From Voacanga thouarsii (lineage: Eukaryota; Streptophyta; Magnoliopsida; Gentianales; Apocynaceae): a stretch of 64,000 nt of DNA. Of the stretch, positions 25,701-38,040 are shown piece after piece (positions within the stretch are counted from its first letter, which is position 1; each line of letters begins with the position of its first letter). The notes beneath the pieces are model-generated. The model made no database searches. It was given only the letters and a program-made list of their open reading frames with translations, and was not told the origin of the DNA. The stretch is from assembly GCA_026120185.1 (NCBI GenBank), contig JANUWF010001224.1:186001-250000 (forward strand), read 5' to 3'. The position numbers and the translations under genes are program-made.

Positions 25701-26567
25701 AGAATTCAAAATAAAATTGTAGAATAACTTAGAAGGTCTTGGATTTACTTAGAACCTACAAGAGCATTGGAGAATCTTGTAGAAATCCCTAGGATTTTTA
25801 AAAACCATTAGATATTTTCTAATCTTGCATGGCCATGCATAATCAACCTTGATTAACTTGCTCAAATCAAGATTAGCTTAATTAAGCTTGGTCAAATGAG
25901 GTCAAAAAGGTTGTCCAACTTGGTCAAACTTGTCATGCTTGTAGGACATTGTTATTTATTTCTTGTGGGTCCTCTAAATTATCTCAACTTATCACAACCA
26001 ATCAAATAGAAACACTTGTCTTCATTAACCAATCACTAAACGACACTTATTTTCATCCACCAATCATAAGAAGCCACACGTCCCATTTCCAACCATAATT
26101 TTCTATTTTCTTTGGAAATGACCAAAATCGGGTCAATAATGGAAAAATATTTTATTTCACTATCCAACTCCAAAATTTTACTAAATCCCTTAGTAACACT
26201 TACATTCTTCAATTCCCTCTCTACATGGTCAAATTTGTGATCGAAGTCACGAACGCGGCCAAAATGACGAAAATGCCCCCGATACCCCGGGTGGCACAAT
26301 TCGCACCAAAACGTGCGTCTCATTGCACTGATCAATTTCTATTTCTAGAGTACCCTAAAATTCTTATTTTATTAATCTTAATAGCCTTCAAAAAATTTAG
26401 GGTACGGGTAGAACAAATCTAATAATTACATCCAGGTTCCGATAAAACTTTATTTCACCAATGTATTCGTCTCAATACACCGATCAACTTTTGTTCTAAC
26501 CATTGATATAAATTCTCATCCCATTACGGGTAGTAGAAAATCAGAAGTAAAAAGGTGGGGTGTTACA
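22795..26567 (-). repeat. Solo LTR L2 (gypsy, Tekay/Del-related), in S1 gag
   Basis: The ends are inverted copies (TATAACACCC at left, GGGGTGTTACA at right), and CACAC flanks both sides (22790-22794 and 26568-26572). The left end carries, in reverse, the GACAAGGGGTCTTTATAACG block that ends the G1 LTRs, so its own direction is minus. It is shorter (3773 bases) and clearly diverged from G1. No internal region is present, which is the mark of LTR-LTR recombination. The gag of S1 resumes exactly at the other side. It contains a GC-rich patch of short CCGACGGTTAG repeats near 24340-24440 and a CT-rich run near 25430-25460. No genes seen. Confidence 0.9.
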
Positions 26568-26570
26568 CAC

Positions 26571-26786
26571 ACTATACTCATCATTCTGTTTAAGTATTTT
26601 TATGCCATCAATCATCTTTGATGAAATAAAAGAACCATTCTCTATTAAACTCCATAACTCAAAGTTAATAGAACACACATAAATTTTCATTCTATTTTTT
26701 CAGAAAGCATAGTTGCCTCTATTAAACAAAGGAGGACGATTTGTTGAAGACCCTTTAACATATGGAAGAAAGGATGAGCTTGCCAT
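26571..26786 (-). pseudogene. S1 gag, N-terminal part
   Basis: On the minus strand the start MASSSFLPYVKG is at 26786, followed by RPPLFNRGNYAF, a TGA where the family reads Trp, and KNRMKIYV, the classic SIRE/Copia gag start. It runs into L2 at 26572 and resumes at 22794. The start lies 46 bases beyond the primer binding site. Confidence 0.88.
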
Positions 26787-26832
26787 TAAGATCTTTTCTA
26801 CAAGGTTGTTAAACCAAGAGTATGTAGACCTT

Positions 26833-26844
26833 GCTCTGATACCA
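26833..26844 (-). other. Primer binding site of S1
   Basis: The minus strand reads TGGTATCAGAGC, the exact initiator-methionine tRNA primer site. It lies two bases from the LTR end at 26847, which fixes the element's direction. Confidence 0.95.
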
Positions 26845-26846
26845 AA

Positions 26847-27873
26847 TGAATAACCTTAGAGGGGGGGTGAATAAGGTTTTTGGCAAGCAAAAATAATTTT
26901 TTCGATTTGTCTAAGATGCTGAATAATGATGATCACCAATATGCTTGGACTGACTTTATAGATGCATAGAAAGTTATCCAAACACTCGTAGATGTATATC
27001 CAGATTTAGACAGTGAAAGAACATCAAAAATAGTACATAAACAACTGAATAAAATGAGACAAGAGATGTATAGTGGTTCGATCAACAATGATCTACGTCC
27101 ACTACCTTAAGCCAACATTTAAGGAGTTTCAACCCTATTTCATTAACCTAACTTAATGAAACTGTTTCACATACAAGAGAGGATCACCATACTAGGTTTT
27201 CCACAACCTCTCATTCACGCAAACACATCAAGGATCACCTCACTAGGTTTTACTTCACAACCTTGACACAAACACAAAACAAGGATCACCCCAATGGGTT
27301 TTACCACATAACCTTGATCATAAACCAACACAAGGCTTACCCTAATGGGTTTTACACCACAACCTTGATACAACAGAGATTTGAATATCAATAGAACAGT
27401 AAAGAGCTCACTTACTTGAGCAGATGTTCACTCAGATGCAAAGCATAAATACTTTTACCTTTGATACAAAATGAACTCACTTTGAAGGTGGATAAAATGA
27501 GATTTTTGAAAGATATTGAGCAATAGTATTTCTAAGATGAATGTTTCAAAAATCTTATGTCTAATCTTGCTTTAAAGGCTATTTATAGAGCCAAAAAGTG
27601 GAGTGCCAACGGTCATAAAAAAATGGTTATAAATTTTCTATTTAAACTCATTCGTGTTTTGGACTTGGGTTTTGGACGATGATGCATCCAAAAGGTAAGT
27701 CCGAAATGGCACTAACCAAACAGAAACTTTTTAACCCAGTTTACAGGATTTTGGACGAACCTTTTGGATTCAAACTGTTCCATCCAAAATTTTGTGATTT
27801 TCAAAGATTTTTTAAAACATCTCATTTGAATATTCAAGGTAAAGTAAAATAAATCAAGAGACAAGAAGACATA
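26847..27873 (-). repeat. 5' LTR of S1, R/U5 and part of U3
   Basis: Begins TGAATAACCTTAGAGGGG. It aligns with the left LTR up to 27560 and continues with a segment missing there. A minus-strand TATAAATA (27580-27587) in GGCTCTATAAATAGCC is the likely promoter. Solo LTR L1 interrupts it at 27879, and the remaining U3 continues from 32265 for an uncertain distance (perhaps 100-200 bases). Confidence 0.85.
27580..27587 (-). promoter_or_regulatory. TATA box of the S1 5' LTR
   Basis: TATAAATA on the minus strand inside the short palindrome-like context GGCTCTATAAATAGCC. Transcription would run leftwards into the S1 gag. Confidence 0.7.
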
Positions 27874-27878
27874 GGAAT
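27874..27878. repeat. Target site duplication of L1, left copy
   Basis: GGAAT directly before the TG of L1. The same five bases follow L1 at 32265-32269. Confidence 0.93.
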
Positions 27879-28130
27879 TGTGAAACCCCAGTCAAAACCA
27901 ACCTTAGAGTAAGGGGGTTGGGGTGCATATCATATTTTATTGCATGTTTAAATATATTTTTATATGATTTTATGTGCATTGATTTTGTATTTTATAGTCT
28001 AGAGGGCTTGATTATGACTATTGAGTGAGAAAGGCAAAATGGTAATTTTTACTTGAGGTGGAAAAAGGGTGATAGCTTGAGGATTGAATAGGAAAATATT
28101 TTTTTTTTTTAGAGGAAACAAGAACAAGAG

Positions 28131-28198
28131 TTGTTGTGGTGTAGTGGTTTAGAGCCTTAGAATTAATTCTTGAGGTCTTGGGTTCAAATTCCATCATA
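28131..28198 (+). repeat. tRNA-like segment in L1
   Basis: A box TGGTGTAGTGG (28137-28147) and B box GGTTCAAATTCC (28181-28192), in the same position as in the G1 LTR. The B box is closer to the Pol III consensus in this copy. Confidence 0.55.
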
Positions 28199-29825
28199 GG
28201 AGCTTTAGCTTGGTTAAATTTTATTTTTGCTTGGGAAGTATTATTTTCGGCTGTATATGCTTGGAATAGGGTAGAAATGTTGTCCTAAGAGAGACATGAT
28301 AGGAGTATTCTCATCCTACTCTTTTGCCTTGCACAAAATTCCAAAGGGGAATTCATTTCCTCTTGATCCTTAATTTTTCCTATTTCTCAATTCATTAGCT
28401 TGTTCAAATTATTCAAGCCAATTTTATTCCAGAAAAATTCCAGCAATGTGCTGTGGCTTTGAAGGTTCAAAATGTCTTAATAAATGACATCTTAAGGACT
28501 GAAACCATGAAAGAGGGAAAAAGGATTTCAAGTGAAGTAAATCCTTTGGTGAACTTTCTAAAAACTTCACTCTAGCTAGGTTCATTTTCCTTCATGCATG
28601 GAACTGAAATTTTCCCAGCTTTGTGTGCCTTCAAGGTATCAAAATTCTTAGCCATTATTCCCTCCCAAATGCTAGTAGAAAATGGCCCTTTTGATCAGCT
28701 TGAAACCTGAATATTTATGGCCATTTTTGGACTGTACAAAAGCTGTGCAAAACCAGGAAAATTCCTAGGCAAATTCATAGCTTTGGAGGTCCGAAACCAA
28801 GTTGTTTTCTTTCAATTTTTGTTCAGCATCTTAGCCACGTTTTTCCTCCATAAACAAGGCTAGAAACCAGCCTTGAAAGACCTCTGAAATCTCCTTCAAA
28901 CTCCTTGCAACCTGGCTGGAAAATGGCAGTCGAAACTGCCCAGAAAAATTCCAGTAATAGCAAAAATCCTGTGCAAAAATTTTTCAGCCTTGTTTCCTAA
29001 TTCAACCCTGGCCGAAACTCCATCTTTCTTTTGCACAAACTACTCTTAAACAGCCATGATCAGAGCTCCATTTTCTTCCCCAAGCTCCTGCACGAAATTT
29101 AGACATGGCTGCCCAAAAATCTTTCCAAAAAAAATTACTGCAATCATGCTTGATTAGTTATCAAAATTCCAGCCACCATAATTTAACAACTTTCCATAAA
29201 ATATTCCTCAAACAATCAAACCTTCCCTTCACCATTATAGTCGTTATTCTCGGCCACCCTTAGCTCCTTCAACCAGCTTTCATCCAGCCGAAACTCTGCA
29301 CAGAAATTCGGCCAGGCAGCTTCCCAAAAGCTCTCCAACAATCAAAGATATTCTTATAATATTTAGTTTCCAAATTTGCTTCCCAAAAATATTCTTCAAG
29401 GATTCCAGCAGCTAGCCTTTCCTTTTCCCTTCCAAACCAGAAAATCAGCTACCAAAACCCTTCAAGCAATCAGCCAACCCTAATCCTTACAGAATTTCGG
29501 TAGCCTCCAATCCCAAAAGCTCTCTACTCTCTTCAACTTCAAGAACACATAGCACACCAAGAACACCTACTCCTTCCTTTCACCTAATACCTCTCCAAAT
29601 CACTTCAAACTACTTCTAAAATTTCCAGATTGAATCTACTCACTACCGTGAGTCCATCAACACCATTCTTAACATCAAACTCCAAAATCTAACTTGTTAT
29701 TTTGGAAAAGAAAATCAGGAATTTTGTGAAGGCTCAAGACCATCTTCAAGGTAGGTTTGTTCTAACAACTTCATCTTTTCTAATCTTGATCTCTAATGAA
29801 TATATGTATGAATAAACATGGTAAT

Positions 29826-29827
<2 letters not shown>

Positions 29828-29879
<52 letters not shown>
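29828..29879 (+). repeat. (CT)n microsatellite in L1
   Basis: About 25 uninterrupted CT repeats, at the place equivalent to the (CT)n run in the G1 LTR. Confidence 0.97.
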
Positions 29880-29881
<2 letters not shown>

Positions 29882-32264
29882 TCTTGGCCGGATGGCTTCT
29901 TCTCCAATGGCCATGCTTTCTCCACCTTCCTTGGACGGATTTAGGCATCTAGGGGTTGACAACCATTCGAAACTCCTTCAAGATATTCAGCAATCAAATA
30001 AGCCTTTTTAACCCTTCTTTTAAATTCTAGATTCATGTCTCTAGGATGATGTTGATAGAAGATGAATCATGAATAGGGTTGAGTATATATTGTTGTGATG
30101 AATTGAGATTGAAGCATGAATATATGTGTGAATATGTTGGAGATGGGATTTATGCATGAATGAGTTATCTGGGTTGATTGTATGATGTTTTGAGGTTTAA
30201 TTCATGTCTCCATGTCATAGGTAGCATTTGTGATCAAGTATGCTAGAGATTATGTCATCTATGATGAATAGGATTTATATTCTTGTGTGATTATTAAAGC
30301 CATGATTATATTTATGCTAGTAAAGGTTAGATCATGTCTTAGTAAGTCTAGATCTATGTTTATATGCATGATTTGGATGATTTGATGAATTGAAGGGTTG
30401 TAAATGTTCATGATTATGGTTAGCATTAGAACTATGATCATGACCTAGTTGTCCCTAAGCTAATTTTTATTTCATGAATAAAATATTTCATAATATGATT
30501 TTGCTAATAATTTCGAAAAAACCCTAGGAGGGGTAGATTTGGATTATTATATATAATAAGGATATTTTAGTCAAATAAATAATAGCTTTTGCTAGAAAAA
30601 TAATATATATATATATATATATTATATAAAATAATGAAATCAACTAAAACCTTTTATGGAAATAATCATAATTAGTAAAATATTTATTACTAAAAATTTA
30701 ATCATTATCTTTAATCAAAACCCATTAAAATTTTATTTATTATTTTTCAAGCAAGACTCATTAAATTTATTTTCAACTAATTTTAGTTATCAATTATTTT
30801 CTAATAACTAAATTATTGATAAATCATTATTTTACCTAATACCACATAGGACTCTTTATCAAGTAAACTCTAAATTTTTCTTAGCAAGATTTAAACCACC
30901 AACTTATTAGTACTTGTTTCTCAAACATTAATTATTTTAAATATCAAATTAGGCTTAGCTTATAAACTTATTTATTTATTGTTTGGCATTAAAGCTTGGG
31001 ACACTAGGATCATGGTGTTAGTGAGTTGAGTTGTTTTAAATTGAGAAAGTGAATTTTGGCTTGAGTTTGATTGTGGTTTGTATTTGCCCATGCGGGGTTA
31101 GGTCAGCTGTTGGAGACCTTATATTGTGAGCAAGGATCAGGTAAGCTCCTGCATAAAACCTGATTGGTGAAACATGTTTATTATGGCAAACTAAATGTAG
31201 AGTGCATGGACACTCAGTTTTGCAAGGGCAATTGAGGATTAACTTCTTTCCTATTTCAGACAAACAATTTATTTGAAAATTAATAAGCAGATTTACTTAA
31301 TCTCAAAACTCTTTCCAAAACTGATTTTAACAAAGACTTTGAGAATCCTTAATTGCCATTTTCATGTGGAACAGTGTTTTGTTCATTTTATCCCAAGTGG
31401 GAAATGTCGTAAAGTACTCAATAAGGGTGGACTACTAGGGTTAGTCCTTGAGGGGTTAGGGTAAGTCTCTCAGTAGGTGTCCACCTCTGAGGGGTGAGTC
31501 CTTCCCGGATAGGACATCAGTCCAGTAGGTTGTGCCGATCCGAGCTAGCAGCGTTCTCTTTCAGTCAAGTGACTGTGTGTTGCCGGAATGGACACCCAGT
31601 TGTTGTTTGGGTATAGAGAAGGAGGAGTATCTTGCCCAGTAGGCCGATCACCTACTTTTGTCAGTCTGCACAAAGTGTGGCATTCTGACCGGTGGTATGC
31701 ACAAAGTGTGGCATGCTGACCATGTGGTTATGGGGCCCAATATGTGGTAACCTATGACCATTTCTTTTGAGTGGTTGATTTTATTGATTATTTATGGTTG
31801 GAAAAGCCAAAACACCACTCTTGCTTTTGACTAATGTTTATTGCTTGCCAGTGATCTCTTATAAAGAATTTTATACTTTGCATTCACGAACTGTTTTCTC
31901 CCGACACTTAAGCACACACGGATTTACTGAGATTTCTGTCTCACCACCATTTTTACCATGATTTTCAAGTCGATCCTGCTATGGGGATGAGTAACTAGAT
32001 AGTGCCTGCTTTGGAAGATTTTCTAATAATTTATTTTATGTAATGTTTTGGGGAGATGAGAGTGAATGAATTTTATTATGGATTTATTTTTTATATTCTT
32101 GGATTTATTCTTGGACTTATTTTTGGGATGTAATAAATTTTAAGTTCAAGTATTATTTTTTTATTCCGCTATTTTATTTGTGTGACCTAGTTATAAAGAC
32201 CCATTGTCCTTTGGACGGGGGTGACATCCCCGGCCCTAGCGGGCCTAGGTAGCGGGGTGTTACA

Positions 32265-32460
32265 GGAATTAATAGATATACCTTAATAACACTTCCTAGT
32301 CTATCATTCTTCATAAAGAACTTCCTTGATATGTAACTCTACATACTTTAATCTTCTCATTTGATCTTCTATTCTTGATTTCAGCGATGAAGGAGTTGCC
32401 AACAAATCTTATCTAAAGACTTTTGAAGAAAAAAAAGGGTCAAACATGTCCTATCACAAT
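32265..32460 (-). repeat. Remaining U3 of the S1 5' LTR (end uncertain)
   Basis: Starts with the second GGAAT copy. It should carry the rest of S1's U3, but since the other S1 LTR lacks U3 I cannot fix the end. The CATTTGATCTT word near 32360 recurs at 16704, a hint that homology continues there. Confidence 0.4.
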
Positions 32461-35145
32461 AGATTAACAAGTTAGTCCATATCAATGTTTGTCATGAATC
32501 AAAATAGTTATAACTTCTCTTCAACCTTTAGATAAAACTCTCGTCATTTACACCCTTTGAAAACAATTCAAATTTTAAGACATTCAACAAGCTATTACAA
32601 AACTCTTGAAGTCAAATTAATCAAATTCATACCTTAGCCTAAGAAAATTATTTCACCCTTCAATTAAAAATATAGATAACATGAATCACACAAGTCAAGC
32701 CATCTACCAACTCAAACATTATAAATCCAAAAATTGCACAACTCAAGTCATAATATAGGGAAAGCACTCCAATCTTGTTCTCTCAAAGATTTTTCTAATG
32801 ATTTAGGGAATTGATAGCCTCAAGTGTATGAATTTCTCTTCACACATCGTATTGGCTCCATTTTAGTCATCACTCATCGTTTTTCCAACATATTCCTTTC
32901 TTTACTCTTTCTTACCTTTTTATCTTCGAGATAGCCTCAAGAGAGTGCACCGAATAATACTTGCTACTTCTCCCCATATTAACTCCCTTTTCAACAAAAC
33001 GTCTTCAAAGATTAACAATAAGAGCATTTTTTTCAACTTACATAACAATGATTTTGTTTTCACTCATTATTTTTTCAACTCAAGTTTTTCCACAATTCTC
33101 CACAATCTTTCCTCTCAAAGATCTTTTATCAACTCACATTCCTCATTATAACTTAAAGCTAAGTAAAATTTAGACTCATAATACAAGAGTTAGCCAATAA
33201 ACTTTACCCACATTCATCATACCCTCTATATTCAAACTAGATGAGTCAAATAACATTCAAACACCAATGTATAAATAAGATTAATCAAAATTCTCAAGTC
33301 TTGACAAATATCCTATCCAATAAACTAATTTCATAAAAATCCACCAAATGAATGACAAAGAATCATATCTAATTAAGAAAAAGAATTATAACCTTGCTAA
33401 AGCAATGAAAATCACCAAAAAATTTTGAAAATTTTCATATTTGTCAAATTGTCAAAATATTCAAGGAAATTGCAGCAAAATTATTTTTCAAAATTCAAAA
33501 TTTTTCCACTTCAAAATTTTTCCAAAGAACTCAATACCAAGAAAAGACCAAGATGATTGATAAAAACTTGGATAAAGAATATCACCAAATCACTTCCCCA
33601 CAATTAAACTGGATAATGTCCTCATTGGCAAAAAATTAACACAAGAAAGTATCTCCAAAGGGACCAAAGATGATAAAGGAGGAAACAATGAAGCAATACT
33701 CCCCAAGTGTAATAATGCTCTAATAAATATTAAAACTTGAGATAGAGAGAAGGGCTTGTTCAAGAGGACTTTATTCCTACCTATCAAAGAAAACCCAAAT
33801 AAAAGCACAACGAAAATAATAACAAAATAAAGACATACATAAATAAAAGAAAACAACTAAAGAAAATACTAATAAAAATCCTAACAAAACAAATAAAAAC
33901 ACGACTCACTCCCCCACACTTAAGATGGAAAATATATTTCGTATTCTGGAAGGGAAAAGACACTGAACCGACTAAAGAAAACCAAACCTAAGACAATGAG
34001 ACAAACTCTTGCTACTCATCATGTTTTCTCATCATTCTTTATAAAAGACATTAATGCTCATTGAAAAAGGTAAGGATAATAAAAGTAAAAATAAGAGAGG
34101 TTTTTGAAAAATAGAAGGATCATGAAAACATTTTTTCTCAATGAAGCAAAACACATAAACCTCATTCTCTAATAATTTTTTAGACATACAAATATTTTTG
34201 TGCACATGGTCTCTAGAAAATACATCAAACTTGAAATCACCATTTAACCCTTCAAAAGATTTTTCACAATTAAAATTCCCCTTTAAACTTAGTATTTGAG
34301 TTCGTAAAGATGAGATCAAGAAATCCTTACTTTTCAATGCATGATCTACAAAAATTATGTTACCTCTCTTTGGATGGGGGTGAAGGGTAGAATTTCTCAA
34401 CATCCTCCAAGGACTTCATATGATGTATCATTGAAAGATCCAACTCCTCGAGGCATGCTAAATTCTACACATCATTATTTGGACCATTGTCATCTCTTGC
34501 TACATCGTGTAATTGTCCTTCATAGCATCTCTTTTTTTTCATGTCAATTGTACAGGCTAACATGAACTCATGAGTCTCCTCATCAATCTTAGCTAAATGT
34601 GTCCTTTGATCGCACACTTATTGGGAAGCTTCTACATGCCACTGAATAGATAAATTTGTATTGGTAATAAAAGAATTCATTAATGCTTTTAACGACGTCT
34701 CACTAAAAACATCAATATGAGCTTGTAACTTTACCAATCTATCATCAATGTAACTTCTTTGATCTTGTGCTCAAAAGTAATTGTCCATAATGATGTCAAT
34801 CTTGCGTTCAAAGAAAAATAAAAATCAAATTGAAAATAAAAATAAAATCAAACAAAAAGAAAAACAAAGAAAAGAAAAAAAAACAAAAGGGAAAAACAAA
34901 TAATAGAAAACTAGGGAAAAGAAAAAAACACATATTAGATATATTCACAAACTACCTAAATACAAAAGTCAGTGGATTTACAAGTACAACATGAACTAAG
35001 CTAGTTAATTAAAGCACACAACGTTACAAACAATAAGATATAATACCTATTTACACAAAGAATATATATATACATATTTACATATAGACATATGGACATA
35101 TAAACATGATTAAATTAATAAAATCCAAAATTTTATGATATTGTT
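32461..35145 (-). repeat. Non-coding internal region of a Ty3-type element
   Basis: AT-rich sequence with no recognisable gag-pol domains on either strand; the ORFs at 33590-33856 and 34032-34403 (minus) show no known motif. Two minus-strand copies of a phrase like TTAAGTGTGGGGGAG (near 33908-33922 and, as TTTAATTGTGGGGAAG, near 33593-33608) are typical of Athila/Tat-type internal regions. I infer a degenerate or LARD-like derivative whose right end is the LTR at 35169. Confidence 0.5.
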
Positions 35146-35162
35146 CCCTTGCAACGATGCCA
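35146..35162 (-). other. Primer binding site of the Ty3-type fragment
   Basis: The minus strand reads TGGCATCGTTGCAAGGG, close to the TGGCGCCGTTGCCGGGG site used by Athila/Tat-type gypsy elements. It lies six bases from the LTR. Confidence 0.7.
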
Positions 35163-35168
35163 AAAACT

Positions 35169-36490
35169 TGATGCGTAAATTTTATATGTATAAAAATTAT
35201 CAAATTTAAATCTATCCATTAGTCAAGTTTTAATTAAAATATTAATCCCAAAATACACATACGAGCAAGTATACTCATCGCAAGTATAGTATAGGAAATT
35301 AACGAGTATCGATCCTCAAAGGAACAAGAATACACTAATCGCTTTTCATTCATTATTTAACCGACCTAAATAAAATGAGAAAATAATAAAAAGAAAAATA
35401 AAGAAATATTTACAACTCAAGAATGTAAGAATATGTAATTTAAACAATTATCCTAGAAAACATGATAATGAACCAACTAACAATTCTCTCAATTAATTAT
35501 CATCCTGGCATCATGAAAGGAATATAAAGTAAATTCAATCGTCTCCCAAGTCATGAATCTACTTAGATAAATTCCACTTCTTTTCCCAATTCATGGAATT
35601 ACTATCTTTTGATTAAATTAATAGACTTGCCAATCAAGCTAACATAACCAAAACATGCATTAAGCTCAATTCTTCATAAATATAAAATTAGCTAATGACC
35701 CTTTACTCAAGGTGAAATCAACTAATCTTCGATTACTTTAGTCCTATAATCATAACTTCGTCACCCAAGTCCATTAAGATTTGATAAATACAAAACCAAT
35801 GCAATAAACTCCTAAAATCGTTTTCCCAAATCAATTAGAAGAACTCGCATCAATAACCAATGATAACAAGTAATCAAATACTAAAGATGATAAAGAATTG
35901 ATCAAACAACTAAATCAACATAAAACCATGAATCCAAAATAATGTTAAATTACAATAAAAATATTGAATACATCATTATTTAAGGAAAAGAAAACAAAGA
36001 TAGAAGAAAGCACTCATAAACAAGCCTCTTTCTTCTCCCTTGAAGACTCTCTTGAACAACCCTCTTTGATTTGGTGAATTCCTCCTTCAATGACTGTTTG
36101 AAATTTTTGCTCTTGGATCCACCCTCAATTCCTTATGTTTTTTCTTGTTTTTATAAGCCTCTTGAATGATAAATTCATAGTTTGGGAAGTCTTGGTCGTG
36201 TAGGATTCAAAAAATATAAAAAATATAAGAAAATTTCAAAATTCGTGCACTGAATTTTCTTGTTCCAGAGTGGACCTGGCGCCTAGTCCATTTGCCAAAC
36301 CAAATGCCAGGTATGTTTTGAAAAATTCCCTGTTTTTCTTGAAATCAATTCAAATTTGCATAAGTTTGTCAAAAATACTTTTTATAAGCAAAATGTCAAA
36401 TATGAAGGAATATACTTAGTTATCATAACAAAAGTATCCTAAAACAACCTCAAAGAATTAGGAAAATAATAGTGATTTTAGTCCCTATCA
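35169..36490 (-). repeat. 5' LTR of an Athila/Tat-like element
   Basis: Bounded by TGATGCGTAAATTTTA and TTTTAGTCCCTATCA. In its own (minus) direction it begins TGATAGGGACTAAAA, a start I know from plant gypsy LTRs. It is 1322 bases long. I found no second LTR, so the element is truncated at left. No ORF of note. Confidence 0.72.
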
Positions 36491-36628
36491 ATGTATCAAA
36501 TAATATACAAGAATAGCATAAAATACTTATATATTGTCAATTTAAAATATTTATTTTGACTTAATGTGAAACAATACAAATAGTCAAATAGTTAACTACA
36601 AATCCTATCAGACGCATGATATTATACA

Positions 36629-36633
36629 AGAAT
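36629..36633. repeat. Target site duplication of C1, left copy
   Basis: AGAAT before the left LTR of C1, matched by AGAAT at 51820-51824 after the right LTR. Confidence 0.88.
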
Positions 36634-36932
36634 TGTTATGAAATTTTAACAGTGGTAAAATAAAAGTTACACAGAATAAATCTCTAACTATTATTTGCAC
36701 AAGAATTTCTTCAAACTTTTTTCTTTCTTTTCTCTCACAATTTTCTCTAACAATTCTTTTACAAAATGGTATATCTTTCAAGCTTGGGAAGAGCTCTATT
36801 TATAAAGCTCTTATTAGTGGAATTCATTATCTTCTACTAATATGTATTAGTGGTGTCTCCACTAACTCTTAATGGTGGACATCCATATCTATAATTAGTG
36901 GAGCTTCCATTAATTCTAACATATTCACAACA
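36634..36932 (-). repeat. 3' LTR of Copia element C1
   Basis: 299 bases from TGTTATGAAATTT to CACAACA, homologous in reverse to the C2 LTRs. The minus strand carries TATAAATA near 36793-36800. Next to it (36933-36941) CTCCCCCTT is the polypurine tract in reverse (AAGGGGGAG), identical to that of C2. Confidence 0.9.
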
Positions 36933-38040
36933 CTCCCCCTTAGATGTCCATTACATAAAAAATATGCCTCGTTAAAATCTTACTAGATAAAAACCTAATG
37001 GGAAAAAAAAATCTAGTGAAGAAAAAAGAGTACACTATTCTATATGTCTGTTTATTACCCCTCTGATGAGATGATTCCTTTAAATCTTTGAACCGATACA
37101 TACCAATTTTATATCTCAACTTCTCAAATATTTTAGTCGGTCAAGTCTTCGTGAAAATATTTGTGAGGTTGTCACATGACTGAATTTGTAGCATATCAAT
37201 TTCACATTTCTTCTGGAGTTCATGAGTAAAAAAGAATTTTGGTAAAATATATTTTGTCCGATCTCCTTTAATATATCCTCATCGTAATTTAGTTATGCAA
37301 GCTGCATTGTCTTCATGAAAAAGAGTTGGAATATCTCTTATAGATAATAATCCGCAACTCTCTCAGATATAATGAATCACTAATCTTAACCATACACATT
37401 CTCGACTTGCTTCATGAATGGCTATAATTTCAGCATGATTTGAAGAAGTAGCTGCTCTCGATTGTTTGGTAAAACGCCATGATATAGTAGTATTTTCACA
37501 TATAAATAGATAGCCCGTTTGAGAACGTGCTTTTCATAGATCAGATAAATACCAACATCTGCATAACCTATCAATGTTGGGTTGGTTTTATTTGAATAAT
37601 ATAATTCGAGATCAATTGTACCTTAGAGATATCGAAGGGTTGTTTAATTCCATTCCAATGTTGTCGTGTTGGTAAAGAACTAAATCTTGCTTATAAATTT
37701 ACAGCAAAGGCAATATCAGGTTGTGTATTATTAGCAAGATACATCAATGCACCAATTGCACTGAGATATTGTACTTCAGGACCAAGGAGTTCTTCATCAT
37801 CTTCTTGAAGTCGAAAAGGATCTTTACACACATCTAATGACTGGACAATCATTGGAATACTCAATGGATGTGCTTTGTCTATGTAAAATCTTTTTAAAAC
37901 TTTTACTGTATATATTGATTGATGAATAAATGTTCCACTTTCCAAATGTTCAATTTGCTAACCAAGGCAAAATTTAGTTTTACCAAAATCCTTAATTTCT
38001 CTTTTTAAATAATCAATTATTTCTTGGAACTCTTCTGGAG
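36933..38040 (-). pseudogene. C1 pol 3' part: end of RT and RNase H, broken
   Basis: On the minus strand, 37945-37691 is open with FIHQSIYTVKVLKRFY, DKAHPLSIPMIV, ELLGPEVQYLSAIGALMYLANNT and PDIAFAVNL. It matches C2 at 62565-62815 almost residue for residue. Below it, to 36942, RNase H and pol tail sequence is readable only in pieces. The upper edge (GAACTCTTCTGGAG region) is the breakpoint where element B inserted; the same ORF resumes at 47814. Confidence 0.88.

Larger units (their letters stand above)
27879..32264 (+). repeat. Solo LTR L1 (gypsy, same family as G1)
   Basis: 4386 bases from TGTGAAACCCC to GGGGTGTTACA, aligning end to end with G1's 3' LTR (4384 bases) with considerable substitution. 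It is flanked by perfect GGAAT repeats and has no internal domain. A (CT)n run lies at 29828-29879, a tRNA-like segment near 28131-28198 and an AT-rich tract around 30480-31000. ORFs inside are not conserved. It inserted into the S1 5' LTR and then lost its body by recombination. Confidence 0.94.

Noticed and set aside
29780..30011. ORFs over the CT run in L1 on both strands
   Set aside because: They are produced by the (CT)n microsatellite (Ser-Leu or Arg-Glu runs) and are not conserved in the G1 LTR.
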